From a bacterium (GTDB lineage Bacteria; Bdellovibrionota_C; UBA2361; OMII01): DNA of 8,542 nucleotides. The stretch covers positions 1 to 8,542 of the forward strand of contig JAFMIS010000096.1 of assembly GCA_017853915.1 (NCBI GenBank), in the 5' to 3' direction. The position numbers were made by a program, and so were the translations under genes. The notes under the pieces were generated by a model. It was not told where the DNA came from and made no database searches. It saw only the letters and a program-made list of their open reading frames with translations. Positions 1 to 6,475 of this stretch are shown piece by piece; the stretch's first letter is position 1; each line of letters opens with the position of its first letter.

Positions 1-261
1 GGCGAACACTTGATCAGCGAAGAAGTTGAAAACTTTTAGCTTCTCTCCCTTGAATATGCGCTTGAGTCTTGGATTCTGCTCCAGATCGACTTCGACCATG
101 CCCTGGTCGTTGATCATGTCGTACAGACGTTTGTGAGCGAGCTTGTGAGCCGCTGGATTCTCTTTCACGAGCTCCAGGTATTCGAGCATCGTGCCTTTCC
201 ACGAGGATTTTTTTCTCGTCTCGCGGTCTTCTTGAATCAATTTTTGGAATTCATTGCTCAT
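1..261 (-). CDS. prkA: PrkA-family serine protein kinase, N-terminal part (3' end outside window)
   Basis: Only the first 87 codons are visible; the gene runs off the left edge. The start is ATG at 261-259, with an AAGGAGAAGG ribosome binding site upstream. The residues match the family's N-terminal region: a basic start, then WKGTMLEYLELVKENP (residues 21-36), LAHKRLYDMI (41-50), and RLKRIF followed by VFNFFADQVFA up to residue 87. In known PrkA proteins this leads into the AAA+-like P-loop domain, which would lie outside the window. PrkA (YeaG in E. coli) is a cytoplasmic serine kinase, and in several bacteria it is tied to stress, sporulation or nitrogen starvation. It is often followed by yeaH and spoVR-type genes, but that cannot be checked here. 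The gene is divergent from purL across a long intergenic region. Identification rests on remembered similarity to PrkA N-termini; the kinase and P-loop parts are unseen. Confidence 0.85.
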   Translation of the reverse strand, partial: MSNEFQKLIQEDRETRKKSSWKGTMLEYLELVKENPAAHKLAHKRLYDMINDQGMVEVDLEQNPRLKRIFKGEKLKVFNFFADQVFA

Positions 262-265
262 GGAA

Positions 266-275
266 CCTTCTCCTT
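266..275 (-). promoter_or_regulatory. Ribosome binding site of the prkA-like gene
   Basis: On the minus strand this reads AAGGAGAAGG. Its AGGAG core ends 8 bases before the ATG at 261-259. It is a near-ideal Shine-Dalgarno sequence and fixes the start of the kinase gene. Confidence 0.85.
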
Positions 276-391
276 AACGCACGTGCCCTTTACCACCCGT
301 GACTTCTCTCCAGCTCAATACCGAGAGGAGTCGCTTCACTGTGACCCGAACAACTACAACCTAAAAACCTAACGTTGCGGCACCATCTCTA

Positions 392-408
392 CTCCCCTTT
401 TTGGGGAG
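392..408. repeat. Small perfect hairpin (6-bp stem, 5-base loop)
   Basis: CTCCCC (392-397) and GGGGAG (403-408) flank five T residues. The stem is GC-rich and perfect. It lies about 130 bases upstream of the prkA start on the minus strand, where the loop reads AAAAA. No T tract follows on either strand, so it does not look like an intrinsic terminator. An operator or a leader hairpin of the kinase transcript are both possible. Confidence 0.4.
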
Positions 409-519
409 CACGAGATCCGCTCACACCGCTTACTACCAAGGTAAACGATCTATCTTCCAAGCCACAACCTATTAACACGACACGATGTTCGGCCCGATCC
501 TGAGACTCCTCTAACTTTG

Positions 520-639
520 ATGTCCGAGCACCCTGATTTGATTGCCGCTATAGTTGGGATCGGCACAACTAGCGCTAATCTTAAGGTTTTAGGGCTTGCG
601 CGCTCGTCATTCAAAGAATGTTACCTAAGCGGGCAATAA
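520..639 (+). CDS. Possible 39-residue small protein, doubtful
   Basis: ATG at 520 opens a 39-residue frame ending in TAA at 637-639. The N-terminal half is moderately hydrophobic (DLIAAIVGIGTTSANL, residues 6-21), which loosely recalls short one-helix membrane proteins; the rest is unremarkable. A nine-residue ORF (485-514) ends five bases before this ATG. No Shine-Dalgarno sequence precedes either start, and a frame of this length is expected by chance in a 580-base gap. It could be a decayed remnant of a longer gene or simple noise. I do not assign a function. Confidence 0.15.
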   Translation: MSEHPDLIAAIVGIGTTSANLKVLGLARSSFKECYLSGQ

Positions 640-723
640 TGCGAAAAACTCGTAGCGAAAGAGCGCAGCTCGACAACCAAAACCTCGTTCCGACCGGAGC
701 CATTAAACTCTTGTTCGAATAGG

Positions 724-755
724 CCTTGTGAGGCGCTGGCGTAGCGCGGACAAGG
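724..755 (+). promoter_or_regulatory. Interrupted hairpin in the region upstream of purL
   Basis: CCTTGT (724-729) pairs with ACAAGG (750-755). Inside it, GCGCT (733-737) pairs with AGCGC (743-747) around the loop GGCGT. A small internal loop (GAG opposite GG) separates the two helices, giving 11 base pairs in all. It is followed by an AT-rich run rather than a T tract, so it is not a standard terminator. It could be a structured 5' leader of purL or a protein-binding site. I do not recognise a known purine riboswitch here. Confidence 0.45.
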
Positions 756-802
756 TGCCGATATTTATATACAAATCAATCCTTAATGATTGAGTGAGAG
801 GC

Positions 803-837
803 GTTCCCGGTATAGACTCACGACGACTTTCGGGAAC
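803..837 (+). promoter_or_regulatory. Inverted repeat ending just before the purL ATG
   Basis: GTTCCCG (803-809) and CGGGAAC (831-837) are perfect inverted copies separated by 21 bases. The right arm contains the only purine-rich stretch (GGGAA) placed to serve as ribosome binding site for ATG 841. If transcribed, the 7-bp stem would hide that site. Translation control is an inference; a transcription-factor dyad is the alternative. Confidence 0.4.
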
Positions 838-840
838 ACT

Positions 841-3117
841 ATGCAGACTTCAACTTCCTCTTGCTCCTCGTCATCAACGCCCCAAGCCCCCTGGCTGCGA
901 ACAGCCACTCGAGTCGACGCGCATCAACACGGCCTCAAAGACTCGGAGTTCGAGGCGATTACGTCGGCGCTTAACCGCTCTATCAATATGGTTGAGCTGG
1001 GCATCTGCTCAGCACTTTTTTCGGAACATTGTTCTTACAAGAGCACCAAGGTGTATCTTCGCGGCCTTCCGACCAAGGGACCACGAGTTCTGGTTGGCCC
1101 TGGGGAAAACGCCTGCGTTGTCGACATCGGCGACAATGAGGCTGTTGTATTTAAAGTCGAGAGCCACAATCACCCCTCCTTTATTGAGCCATTTCAGGGA
1201 GCAGCCACCGGTGTGGGTGGAATCCTGCGAGATGTCTTCACGATGGGGGCTCGCCCCGTAGCGCTTCTCAACTCCCTGCGCTTCGGCGATCCGAAACTCC
1301 CCAAGAGCAGATACCTGCTACGCAGGGCTGTAAATGGCATCGGCTTCTACGGCAATTGTATGGGAATTCCAACGGTTGGCGGCGAGCTCTCTTTCCACCA
1401 ATCATTCAATGGAAATTGCCTCGTTAATGCTTTTGCCCTAGGACTCGTCAATCACGACGAGGTTTTCTTGGGAACCGCGGCGGGCGTCGGGAACATAGTG
1501 TTATATGTAGGCTCAAAAACCGGTCGTGATGGAATACACGGCGCAAGCATGTCATCCGAATCATTCGGGGATGACTCAGAGGCAAAACGACCAACTGTGC
1601 AGGTTGGCGATCCGTTCCAGGAGAAACTTCTTCTCGAAGCATGCCTGGAGGCCTTTAAGAGCGGCTACGTGGTGGGCGTTCAAGATATGGGCGCGGCCGG
1701 ACTTACAAGCTCCTCGTTTGAGATGGCAGACCGCGGAAATAATGGCATTCGGTTGCACCTCGATCGAGTGCCGCAGCGTGAAACCGGGATGAACCCGTAC
1801 GAGATCATGCTCTCCGAATCACAAGAGCGCATGCTGTTCATCGTCAAAGCTGGTCACGAAGATAAACTCATATCGATATTCAAACGCTGGGAACTTGACG
1901 CTGTGGCGATCGGTGAGGTTATCGCCGGAGGCGATGTGGAGCTGCTGTGGCATAATGAGATAGTGTCCCGCATACCCGCCAAGCTCCTCACCAGCGCGGT
2001 GCCGGAGTATACTTGGCCTACCACTCCGCCATCAGATACGAGCCTGAACGCGCCGATTAACCTTGAGACGATCCAGCAACCAAAGGATCTCTCCGCGACG
2101 TGGCTCACGCTACTTGGCTCACCGAATAACTGTTCGCGCCACGCGGTATACAATCAGTACGACTCCACAGTTCGTGGAGACACAACTATTCATCCGGGCG
2201 GCGACGCGGGAGTAGTTCGAATTAAATCGGCACGGGGAACCGAGAAGGGAATCGCCATCTCTCTTGATTGCAACTCTCGTTATTGCGCTATCGACGCTCA
2301 TCAGGGCACGGCGCTTTCGCTCGCTGAGGCGTGTCGAAATATCGCTGCCACAGGAGCAACTCCGATCGGAATATCTGACTGCCTCAATATGCCGAGCCCC
2401 GAGAACCCAGAGACGATGTGGCAGATCGCCCACAGCATCAAGGGCCTCGGCGAAGCCGCGCGTGCTTTCGATATTCCTGTAGTGAGTGGCAACGTTAGTC
2501 TTTACAACCAAACACATGGGCATGGCATTCAACCCACTCCCCTCCTGGCGCTGGTGGGCCTGATTGATGACGTTACACGCGCTCTCCCATCTCACTTTCA
2601 GAACGATGGCGACGCGATCTTTTTACTTGGGGAGACCAATCCTGAGGAGCTGGGAGGCAGCGCCTACGTGGCCGAGATTCACGGTATCGAAAAAGGGGCC
2701 CTGCCCGCTATTCGGTATGAGCTTGAAAAACGCTCATGTGATTGCGTCCGCTCTCTAGCCTCCAAACGACTTCTTCGCTCCTGCCATGACCTTTCCCAAG
2801 GGGGGTTGGGCATCGCGCTCGCGGAGTGTTGTTTCAACGACTACACCGCGCCCCGTGGCGCGACCCTGACGCTCAAAAAGAAATCTGCTCGCGCGGATGG
2901 TCTGTTATTTTCGGAAAGCGGCGCCCGTTTTCTACTCAGTTGCGCGCCTGAGTCCGTCGCCACTGTTCGCGCCGAGATTGAGGCCGCTGGTCTCTCTATC
3001 TCCGCCGAGGGAACTGTTGGAGGCACTGAGATCGCTGTAGCGGGCGTCGCGAGCATACAGTCTACCGCAGCTTTTGAATCGTGGTTTAAAGGTCTAGACG
3101 CGATATTTCGGGAATAA
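841..3117 (+). CDS. purL: Phosphoribosylformylglycinamidine synthase subunit PurL
   Basis: PurL catalyses the fourth step of de novo purine synthesis, the ATP-dependent amidation of FGAR to FGAM, in a cytoplasmic complex with PurQ (glutaminase) and PurS. At 758 residues this is the small PurL type, not the roughly 1300-residue fused form. Numbering from ATG 841, visible family blocks are SEHCSYK (61-67), ESHNHPS with the conserved histidines (107-113), GAATGVGGILRDVF (120-133), GRDGIHGAS (228-236), VQVGDPFQEKLL (253-264), QDMGAAGLTSS (281-291), MLSESQERML (323-332), SGNVSLYNQ (549-557) and HDLSQGGLGIALAE (649-662). Both AIRS-like halves are complete. ATG 841 is preferred because conserved alignment begins about 25 residues later and a weak GGGAA lies upstream. 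An in-frame TTG at 790 would add 17 basic residues and has no ribosome binding site. The N-terminus is serine-rich. purF follows after one base. Confidence 0.97.
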   Translation: MQTSTSSCSSSSTPQAPWLRTATRVDAHQHGLKDSEFEAITSALNRSINMVELGICSALFSEHCSYKSTKVYLRGLPTKGPRVLVGPGENACVVDIGDNEAVVFKVESHNHPSFIEPFQGAATGVGGILRDVFTMGARPVALLNSLRFGDPKLPKSRYLLRRAVNGIGFYGNCMGIPTVGGELSFHQSFNGNCLVNAFALGLVNHDEVFLGTAAGVGNIVLYVGSKTGRDGIHGASMSSESFGDDSEAKRPTVQVGDPFQEKLLLEACLEAFKSGYVVGVQDMGAAGLTSSSFEMADRGNNGIRLHLDRVPQRETGMNPYEIMLSESQERMLFIVKAGHEDKLISIFKRWELDAVAIGEVIAGGDVELLWHNEIVSRIPAKLLTSAVPEYTWPTTPPSDTSLNAPINLETIQQPKDLSATWLTLLGSPNNCSRHAVYNQYDSTVRGDTTIHPGGDAGVVRIKSARGTEKGIAISLDCNSRYCAIDAHQGTALSLAEACRNIAATGATPIGISDCLNMPSPENPETMWQIAHSIKGLGEAARAFDIPVVSGNVSLYNQTHGHGIQPTPLLALVGLIDDVTRALPSHFQNDGDAIFLLGETNPEELGGSAYVAEIHGIEKGALPAIRYELEKRSCDCVRSLASKRLLRSCHDLSQGGLGIALAECCFNDYTAPRGATLTLKKKSARADGLLFSESGARFLLSCAPESVATVRAEIEAAGLSISAEGTVGGTEIAVAGVASIQSTAAFESWFKGLDAIFRE

Positions 3118-3118
3118 T

Positions 3119-4555
3119 ATGGAGATCCGAGGGGACAAGTTCCACGATGAATGCGGGCTGATGGCGGTATGGAACCATCCAGAGGCGGCAAACCTCGCGT
3201 ACCTCGGGCTATACGCTCAGCAACACCGAGGACAGGAGGGCGCTGGCGTCGTTTCGGTAAAGAGAAATGGAGATGATCACCCACACTTCTTCTTTCACAA
3301 GGGGCTGGGGCTTGTAGCGGATGTCTTTGGCAACTTTGACTTCAATCAACTCCCTGGCGACTACGCGATCGGTCATGTGCGGTACACAACCGCCGGAGGA
3401 AACAAACTCGCTAATGTCCAGCCTTTTGTCGCCGACATCTCGCTAGGGCATGTCGCGGTCGCTCATAACGGCAACTTAATTAACGCCGATGAATTGCGAC
3501 GAGAGCTAATCGATAGCGGCTCTATCTTTGGGAGCACCTCGGATACCGAAACTATCTTACATCTCCTCGCGCACGGAGATAAGGACGCTCCGCGAGTGGA
3601 GAGCGTTATCGCCGCTCTGCAGCGACTTCAGGGTGCGTTCTCGCTCCTGCTTCTTTTTCACGACCGCTTAATCGTAGCCCGCGATCGGCATGGATTACGC
3701 CCGCTGGCGATCGGGGAGCTCAATGGTGGACTCGTATTCGCCTCAGAGACATGCGCGTTTGATCTGATTGGCGCTCGATACCTGCGGGATGTAAGCGCGG
3801 GCGAAGTTGTCGAGGTGCTTCGCGACGGCTCCATGAAGAGCTACTTCCCTTTTGGATTTTCAAAAGAGGCTCCCTGCATCTTCGAATTCGTTTACTTCGC
3901 CCGCCCGGACTCGAACGTATTTGGAAAGAATGTGTATCAACTCCGCAAAAACATGGGCGCTGAGCTTGCCCGTGAAAGCGGTGTGATCGCGGACCTTGTT
4001 ATCGCGGTGCCAGACTCCGGTGTCGCCGCGGCTATCGGTTACGCGGAGACCTCCAAGATTCCGTTCGAGATGGGGCTCGTTCGCAATCATTACGTGGGAA
4101 GAACCTTCATCGAACCGAAACAGTCGATTCGAGATTTCGGCGTAAAGATTAAACTAAACCCGAATTCGGCTATTCTCGGCGGCAAATCAATTATTGTGGT
4201 CGATGATTCAATCGTACGTGGCACTACCAGTCGCAAATTGGTCACGATGCTTCGACAAGCCGGCGCTCGCGAGGTTCACCTGCGGATCTCCTCTCCTCCG
4301 ACGACCGATCCCTGTTACTATGGTATCGACACTCCAGATAAAGCTGAATTAATCGCGTCAAAACATACCGTGGAGGAGATCGCGAAATACATCGGAGTGG
4401 ACTCGCTCGCGTATCTTTCGCTTGAGGGGCTCTACCGCGCGGTGGAATCGAGCCCGGGTAAATTCTGTGACGCCTGTTTCAGCGGAACATACCCGGCCGG
4501 CACACCGATCTCGATCACCCCGAAAAGGCAGCAGCTCTTGTTTGAACGAGAGTAA
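3119..4555 (+). CDS. purF: Amidophosphoribosyltransferase PurF, iron-sulphur propeptide type
   Basis: PurF makes 5-phosphoribosylamine from PRPP and glutamine, the first committed step of purine synthesis. Domain order is an N-terminal Ntn-hydrolase glutaminase followed by a PRPP-binding phosphoribosyltransferase domain. Cys12 follows an 11-residue propeptide (MEIRGDKFHDE), which must be cleaved so that the cysteine becomes the N-terminal nucleophile. HRGQEGAG (36-43), RYTTAGG (88-94) and HNGN (116-119) belong to the glutaminase; VVDDSIVRGTTS (360-371) is the PRPP loop. Cys253, Cys399, Cys450 and Cys453 sit where the B. subtilis enzyme holds its [4Fe-4S] cluster (PCIFEF, DPCYYGID, CDAC). Length, 478 residues, is typical. 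The start is one base after the purL stop with only a weak ribosome binding site, so translation is probably coupled. It converges on the next gene with 23 bases between the stops and no clear terminator. Confidence 0.97.
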   Translation: MEIRGDKFHDECGLMAVWNHPEAANLAYLGLYAQQHRGQEGAGVVSVKRNGDDHPHFFFHKGLGLVADVFGNFDFNQLPGDYAIGHVRYTTAGGNKLANVQPFVADISLGHVAVAHNGNLINADELRRELIDSGSIFGSTSDTETILHLLAHGDKDAPRVESVIAALQRLQGAFSLLLLFHDRLIVARDRHGLRPLAIGELNGGLVFASETCAFDLIGARYLRDVSAGEVVEVLRDGSMKSYFPFGFSKEAPCIFEFVYFARPDSNVFGKNVYQLRKNMGAELARESGVIADLVIAVPDSGVAAAIGYAETSKIPFEMGLVRNHYVGRTFIEPKQSIRDFGVKIKLNPNSAILGGKSIIVVDDSIVRGTTSRKLVTMLRQAGAREVHLRISSPPTTDPCYYGIDTPDKAELIASKHTVEEIAKYIGVDSLAYLSLEGLYRAVESSPGKFCDACFSGTYPAGTPISITPKRQQLLFERE

Positions 4556-4578
4556 CAACTCGAGGCCGAATTATTGAA

Positions 4579-5631
4579 CTACGTGGAAAGCCCCTGGATA
4601 AGATCAGCCAAAAGCTTATCTTGGCGCGCTACCACATATTTCATCGTGACGTCTTCGCGCTCATATCGTTGTCGAATATCTCTCAATCTTTCGACAAATC
4701 CCCGGACACTTTCACTCGCTTTATCATGTACCTCAGAGGCGAAATCAGGGTCTCGCAGAATACTCGCGAGATAGTGGGAGCTGAGGCCAAACATCGAAGA
4801 GTTCGTGTACTTGGTGCCGATTCGGATCGGGGCGATACGTTCGCGATCGCCAGATTGAGGGGATAACGGTGCTGGGTCATCACTACGAGCGATACTCTCA
4901 ATCCGAGCGGTAAGGCCATATGGAGCAAGAAGCTCCCGTACCCTCTCCAGATCCGCTCGCAACGCCGCCCGCGCTATTAAACCATCACGCTCAAGACGAT
5001 GTATCAGCGCCGCCTCACGCGGAGTTACTCGAGTCCATTCGGTCCCCAGGGCCGAGCCTATACGCAACTGACGAGCGCAGCTCCGCATAATCTCCCTAAG
5101 CTCACCATCAGTACCAGCCTCGGAGGCGATACGCGTCAATGTCTCGATTGTCGGGCGCAGGTTCCCATGAGGTAACCTCTCCAGACAACGAAGCTCTTTA
5201 AAATTTTCTCCGAGCTGCTTCAGCGCTTCCTCGATCCCATGACGCGCCCGCTCCGATAGCACACTAAAGTGAGAGCCAAGGAGATCGCCGGGCTTCAAGT
5301 GAATTGATGATGCAACACGGCCCCACAGCTCATTCCGCGTGTCGGATAATTCAGGGCTCAGCAGCACAGGCTGTTGAGACACGTTTAGTTGGAGGCCATC
5401 GCGCAGCCGATGCTCCGTCGCGTGCGGATAACCGAAACGAATCAATCCCGTTGTGCACAGATCCTTGAGAGTTTTAGTAACTAGCTGCAGATCCGGTTGA
5501 ACCCCCAAAGCTCCCGCAAAATCATGAGCCGGGAGAATCACCTCTTGATTTCGAAAGGGCTCCCCAGCATGGCGCGATTCAGATCTATGCATATACAAAC
5601 AAGCTACCAACAACTCTACTGGGGCGATCAC
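4579..5631 (-). CDS. Unrecognised 350-residue protein with probable N-terminal winged helix
   Basis: I do not recognise this protein. Residues 5-16 (VELLVACLYMHR) could form a first helix. Residues 31-66 hold VILPAHDFAGALGV, then LVTKTLKDLCTTGLIRF, which has the pattern of a recognition helix followed by a wing, as in winged-helix regulators and replication initiators. The middle (120-250) is rich in predicted amphipathic helices. Residues 295-345 are charged and helical, possibly a coiled coil. There is no signal peptide or membrane segment, so a cytoplasmic DNA-binding role is an inference. The start is uncertain: GTG 5631-5629 has GGGGGT upstream, but the same frame stays open for 39 more codons to a TAA at about 5748 with no ATG, GTG or TTG in between. 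CTG or ATT starts are possible. The gene stands alone, convergent with purF. Confidence 0.7.
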   Translation of the reverse strand: MIAPVELLVACLYMHRSESRHAGEPFRNQEVILPAHDFAGALGVQPDLQLVTKTLKDLCTTGLIRFGYPHATEHRLRDGLQLNVSQQPVLLSPELSDTRNELWGRVASSIHLKPGDLLGSHFSVLSERARHGIEEALKQLGENFKELRCLERLPHGNLRPTIETLTRIASEAGTDGELREIMRSCARQLRIGSALGTEWTRVTPREAALIHRLERDGLIARAALRADLERVRELLAPYGLTARIESIARSDDPAPLSPQSGDRERIAPIRIGTKYTNSSMFGLSSHYLASILRDPDFASEVHDKASESVRGFVERLRDIRQRYEREDVTMKYVVARQDKLLADLIQGLST

Positions 5632-5766
5632 TCTACCCCCGCCTGTTATGCTACCACTGAGCCAATTCGATATCTTTATCCCCTTACCAGAGCTATCCGA
5701 GGGAGCTTTAAAACGAGGAATCAGGTGGTTAGAGGCCCTGTTGTTAGCTTAGTAGCCCATGAAATT

Positions 5767-5795
5767 ATTGTGAAAGGGAATACAGGGTTTTCCAA
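5767..5795 (-). promoter_or_regulatory. Candidate promoter of the 350-residue protein gene
   Basis: On the minus strand TTGGAA (5795-5790) and CACAAT (5772-5767) are separated by 17 bases and each matches four of six positions of the sigma-70 consensus. Transcription would start near 5760 and give a leader of about 130 bases before GTG 5631. It is weak, and relies on spacing and on the adjoining palindrome. Confidence 0.3.
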
Positions 5796-5811
5796 ATTTC
5801 GCAGCGAAATT
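5795..5811. promoter_or_regulatory. 17-bp perfect palindrome, possible operator
   Basis: AATTTCGC and GCGAAATT are perfect inverted half-sites around a single central A (5803). The left end overlaps the -35 hexamer of the candidate minus-strand promoter by one base. The size and symmetry fit a dimeric regulator's site. Read on the plus strand it precedes a short T run (5817-5821) and could be a weak terminator, but no plus-strand gene ends nearby. Confidence 0.4.
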
Positions 5812-5881
5812 CTGTCTTTTTGAAAACGATCTAGCACTACAGACCATCGCTCCGCGCGGGGATATTGTCATGACCACTCCA

Positions 5882-5891
5882 GCCAATTGGC
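5882..5891. repeat. 10-bp palindrome GCCAATTGGC
   Basis: A perfect self-complementary decamer, about 175 bases upstream of the 122-residue gene. CACT to the left and AGTG to the right continue the symmetry with one base of slippage. It could be an operator; at this length chance is also reasonable. Confidence 0.2.
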
Positions 5892-6050
5892 CCAGTGACC
5901 AGGGCCCATTAAGGTATTGATTCGCTTATATTTGAGCATTTCCGACTTTCCAGCTAATTGCCCGATACATGGTCATCCTGGACTAGTCTCAAGCTCCCAG
6001 ATACCCTCTTGCTGTGCGCACCACTGGATTGAGCGGTGCCGCCCCTGACA

Positions 6051-6060
6051 GAGGAAGGAG
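6051..6060 (+). promoter_or_regulatory. Ribosome binding site fixing the start of the 122-residue gene
   Basis: GAGGAAGGAG ends four bases before ATG 6065. It is the best ribosome binding site on the plus strand in this window and favours ATG 6065 over an in-frame GTG at 6014, which has none. Confidence 0.8.
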
Positions 6061-6064
6061 TCAT

Positions 6065-6433
6065 ATGAGAACGATCGGAACCGTGCCCCAAGTACTATCG
6101 GCGACTCGCGGAGAGGTTGTCGCCGCTTTACCGCGATTCACAAAGGACCTCACGCCTGATCAGAAAGAAGCGACGCTGGCTGCGGCAGGTTTCTCGCTCG
6201 CGCACTGGACATTCGGGCTCGATGTGTCCCCAGGCCAACCAAAGCGCTATCCTCTACCTGAGTCAGCCCGGGAGGCCGGGGCGATCATTGCCGAGCGCGC
6301 GAGCTATCTGGTTCGAGAGCACAGCTCCGCACAACTCGGGTCGATGTTTCAAACTGACGTCGGCAGGGCATTCGCGCGGGAGACCCTACGCGCTATTCAA
6401 GAGATGCTCGATCGAAAAGCCAGGGGGCAGTGA
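6065..6433 (+). CDS. Unrecognised 122-residue soluble protein
   Basis: I do not recognise this protein. It is 122 residues long, with no signal peptide, membrane segment or cysteine. Two segments look helical: residues 31-50 (PDQKEATLAAAGFSLAHWTF) and 66-87 around AREAGAIIAERASYLVRE. A third, 100-119 (GRAFARETLRAIQEMLDRKA), is amphipathic. Between the first two lies a proline-rich linker (54-66). The strong ribosome binding site and sequence free of low complexity suggest a real gene. An upstream GTG at 6014 in the same frame would add 17 residues but has no ribosome binding site. It stands alone between a regulatory region and the repeat array, so context gives no function. Confidence 0.65.
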   Translation: MRTIGTVPQVLSATRGEVVAALPRFTKDLTPDQKEATLAAAGFSLAHWTFGLDVSPGQPKRYPLPESAREAGAIIAERASYLVREHSSAQLGSMFQTDVGRAFARETLRAIQEMLDRKARGQ

Positions 6434-6475
6434 GCATAGCTTCCGCATCCTTTAGCGGTGTGAAGCGCGACATTT

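Larger units (their letters stand above)
262..840. other. Divergent intergenic region between prkA-like gene and purL
   Basis: About 580 bases separate the two divergent starts. I see no tRNA, no recognisable riboswitch and no convincing sigma-70 promoter. What it holds is a 6-bp hairpin (392-408), a 39-codon ORF of doubtful reality (520-639), a strong interrupted hairpin (724-755) and an inverted repeat reaching the purL start region (803-837). An AT-rich patch (761-772) follows the 724-755 hairpin and could contain a -10 element, but no matching -35 is found at normal spacing. Confidence 0.6.
5632..6064. other. Intergenic region between two divergent orphan genes
   Basis: About 430 bases with no supported gene. 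Toward the left, the minus-strand reading frame of the 350-residue protein continues to about 5748 without a standard start. At 5767-5795 is a candidate minus-strand promoter, with a 17-bp palindrome against it (5795-5811). A 10-bp palindrome lies at 5882-5891. The right end carries the ribosome binding site of the 122-residue gene. No tRNA or recognisable RNA was seen. Confidence 0.5.

Noticed and set aside
279..286. 8-bp palindrome GCACGTGC upstream of the kinase ribosome binding site
   Set aside because: Too short to separate from chance and not placed against a recognisable promoter.
346..354. CCGAACAAC resembling one half of a Bacillus PurR box
   Set aside because: The box works as two inverted copies about 16-17 bases apart; the only partner-like sequence (near 713) is over 350 bases away.
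133..372. 79-codon plus-strand frame over the start of the kinase gene
   Set aside because: It is antisense to the PrkA-like N-terminus, whose family match and ribosome binding site are clear; it has no support of its own.
713..722. GTTCGAAT resembling a tRNA T-loop
   Set aside because: The flanking bases do not form a T-stem, and no acceptor or anticodon arm can be built around it.
790..840. TTG start adding 17 residues to PurL
   Set aside because: No ribosome binding site precedes 790 and the extra residues are not part of the PurL family; ATG 841 is preferred, though not proven.
4597..4620. GATAAG/CTTATC inverted repeat as a purF terminator
   Set aside because: Six weak base pairs with a 12-base loop and no T tract, inside the coding end of the opposite gene.
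5497..5823. 108-codon plus-strand frame
   Set aside because: Its first part is antisense to the 350-residue gene; it lacks a convincing ribosome binding site and has no recognisable domain.
5870..5920. 16-codon ORF starting at ATG 5870
   Set aside because: Too short, with no recognisable content; such frames are expected by chance.
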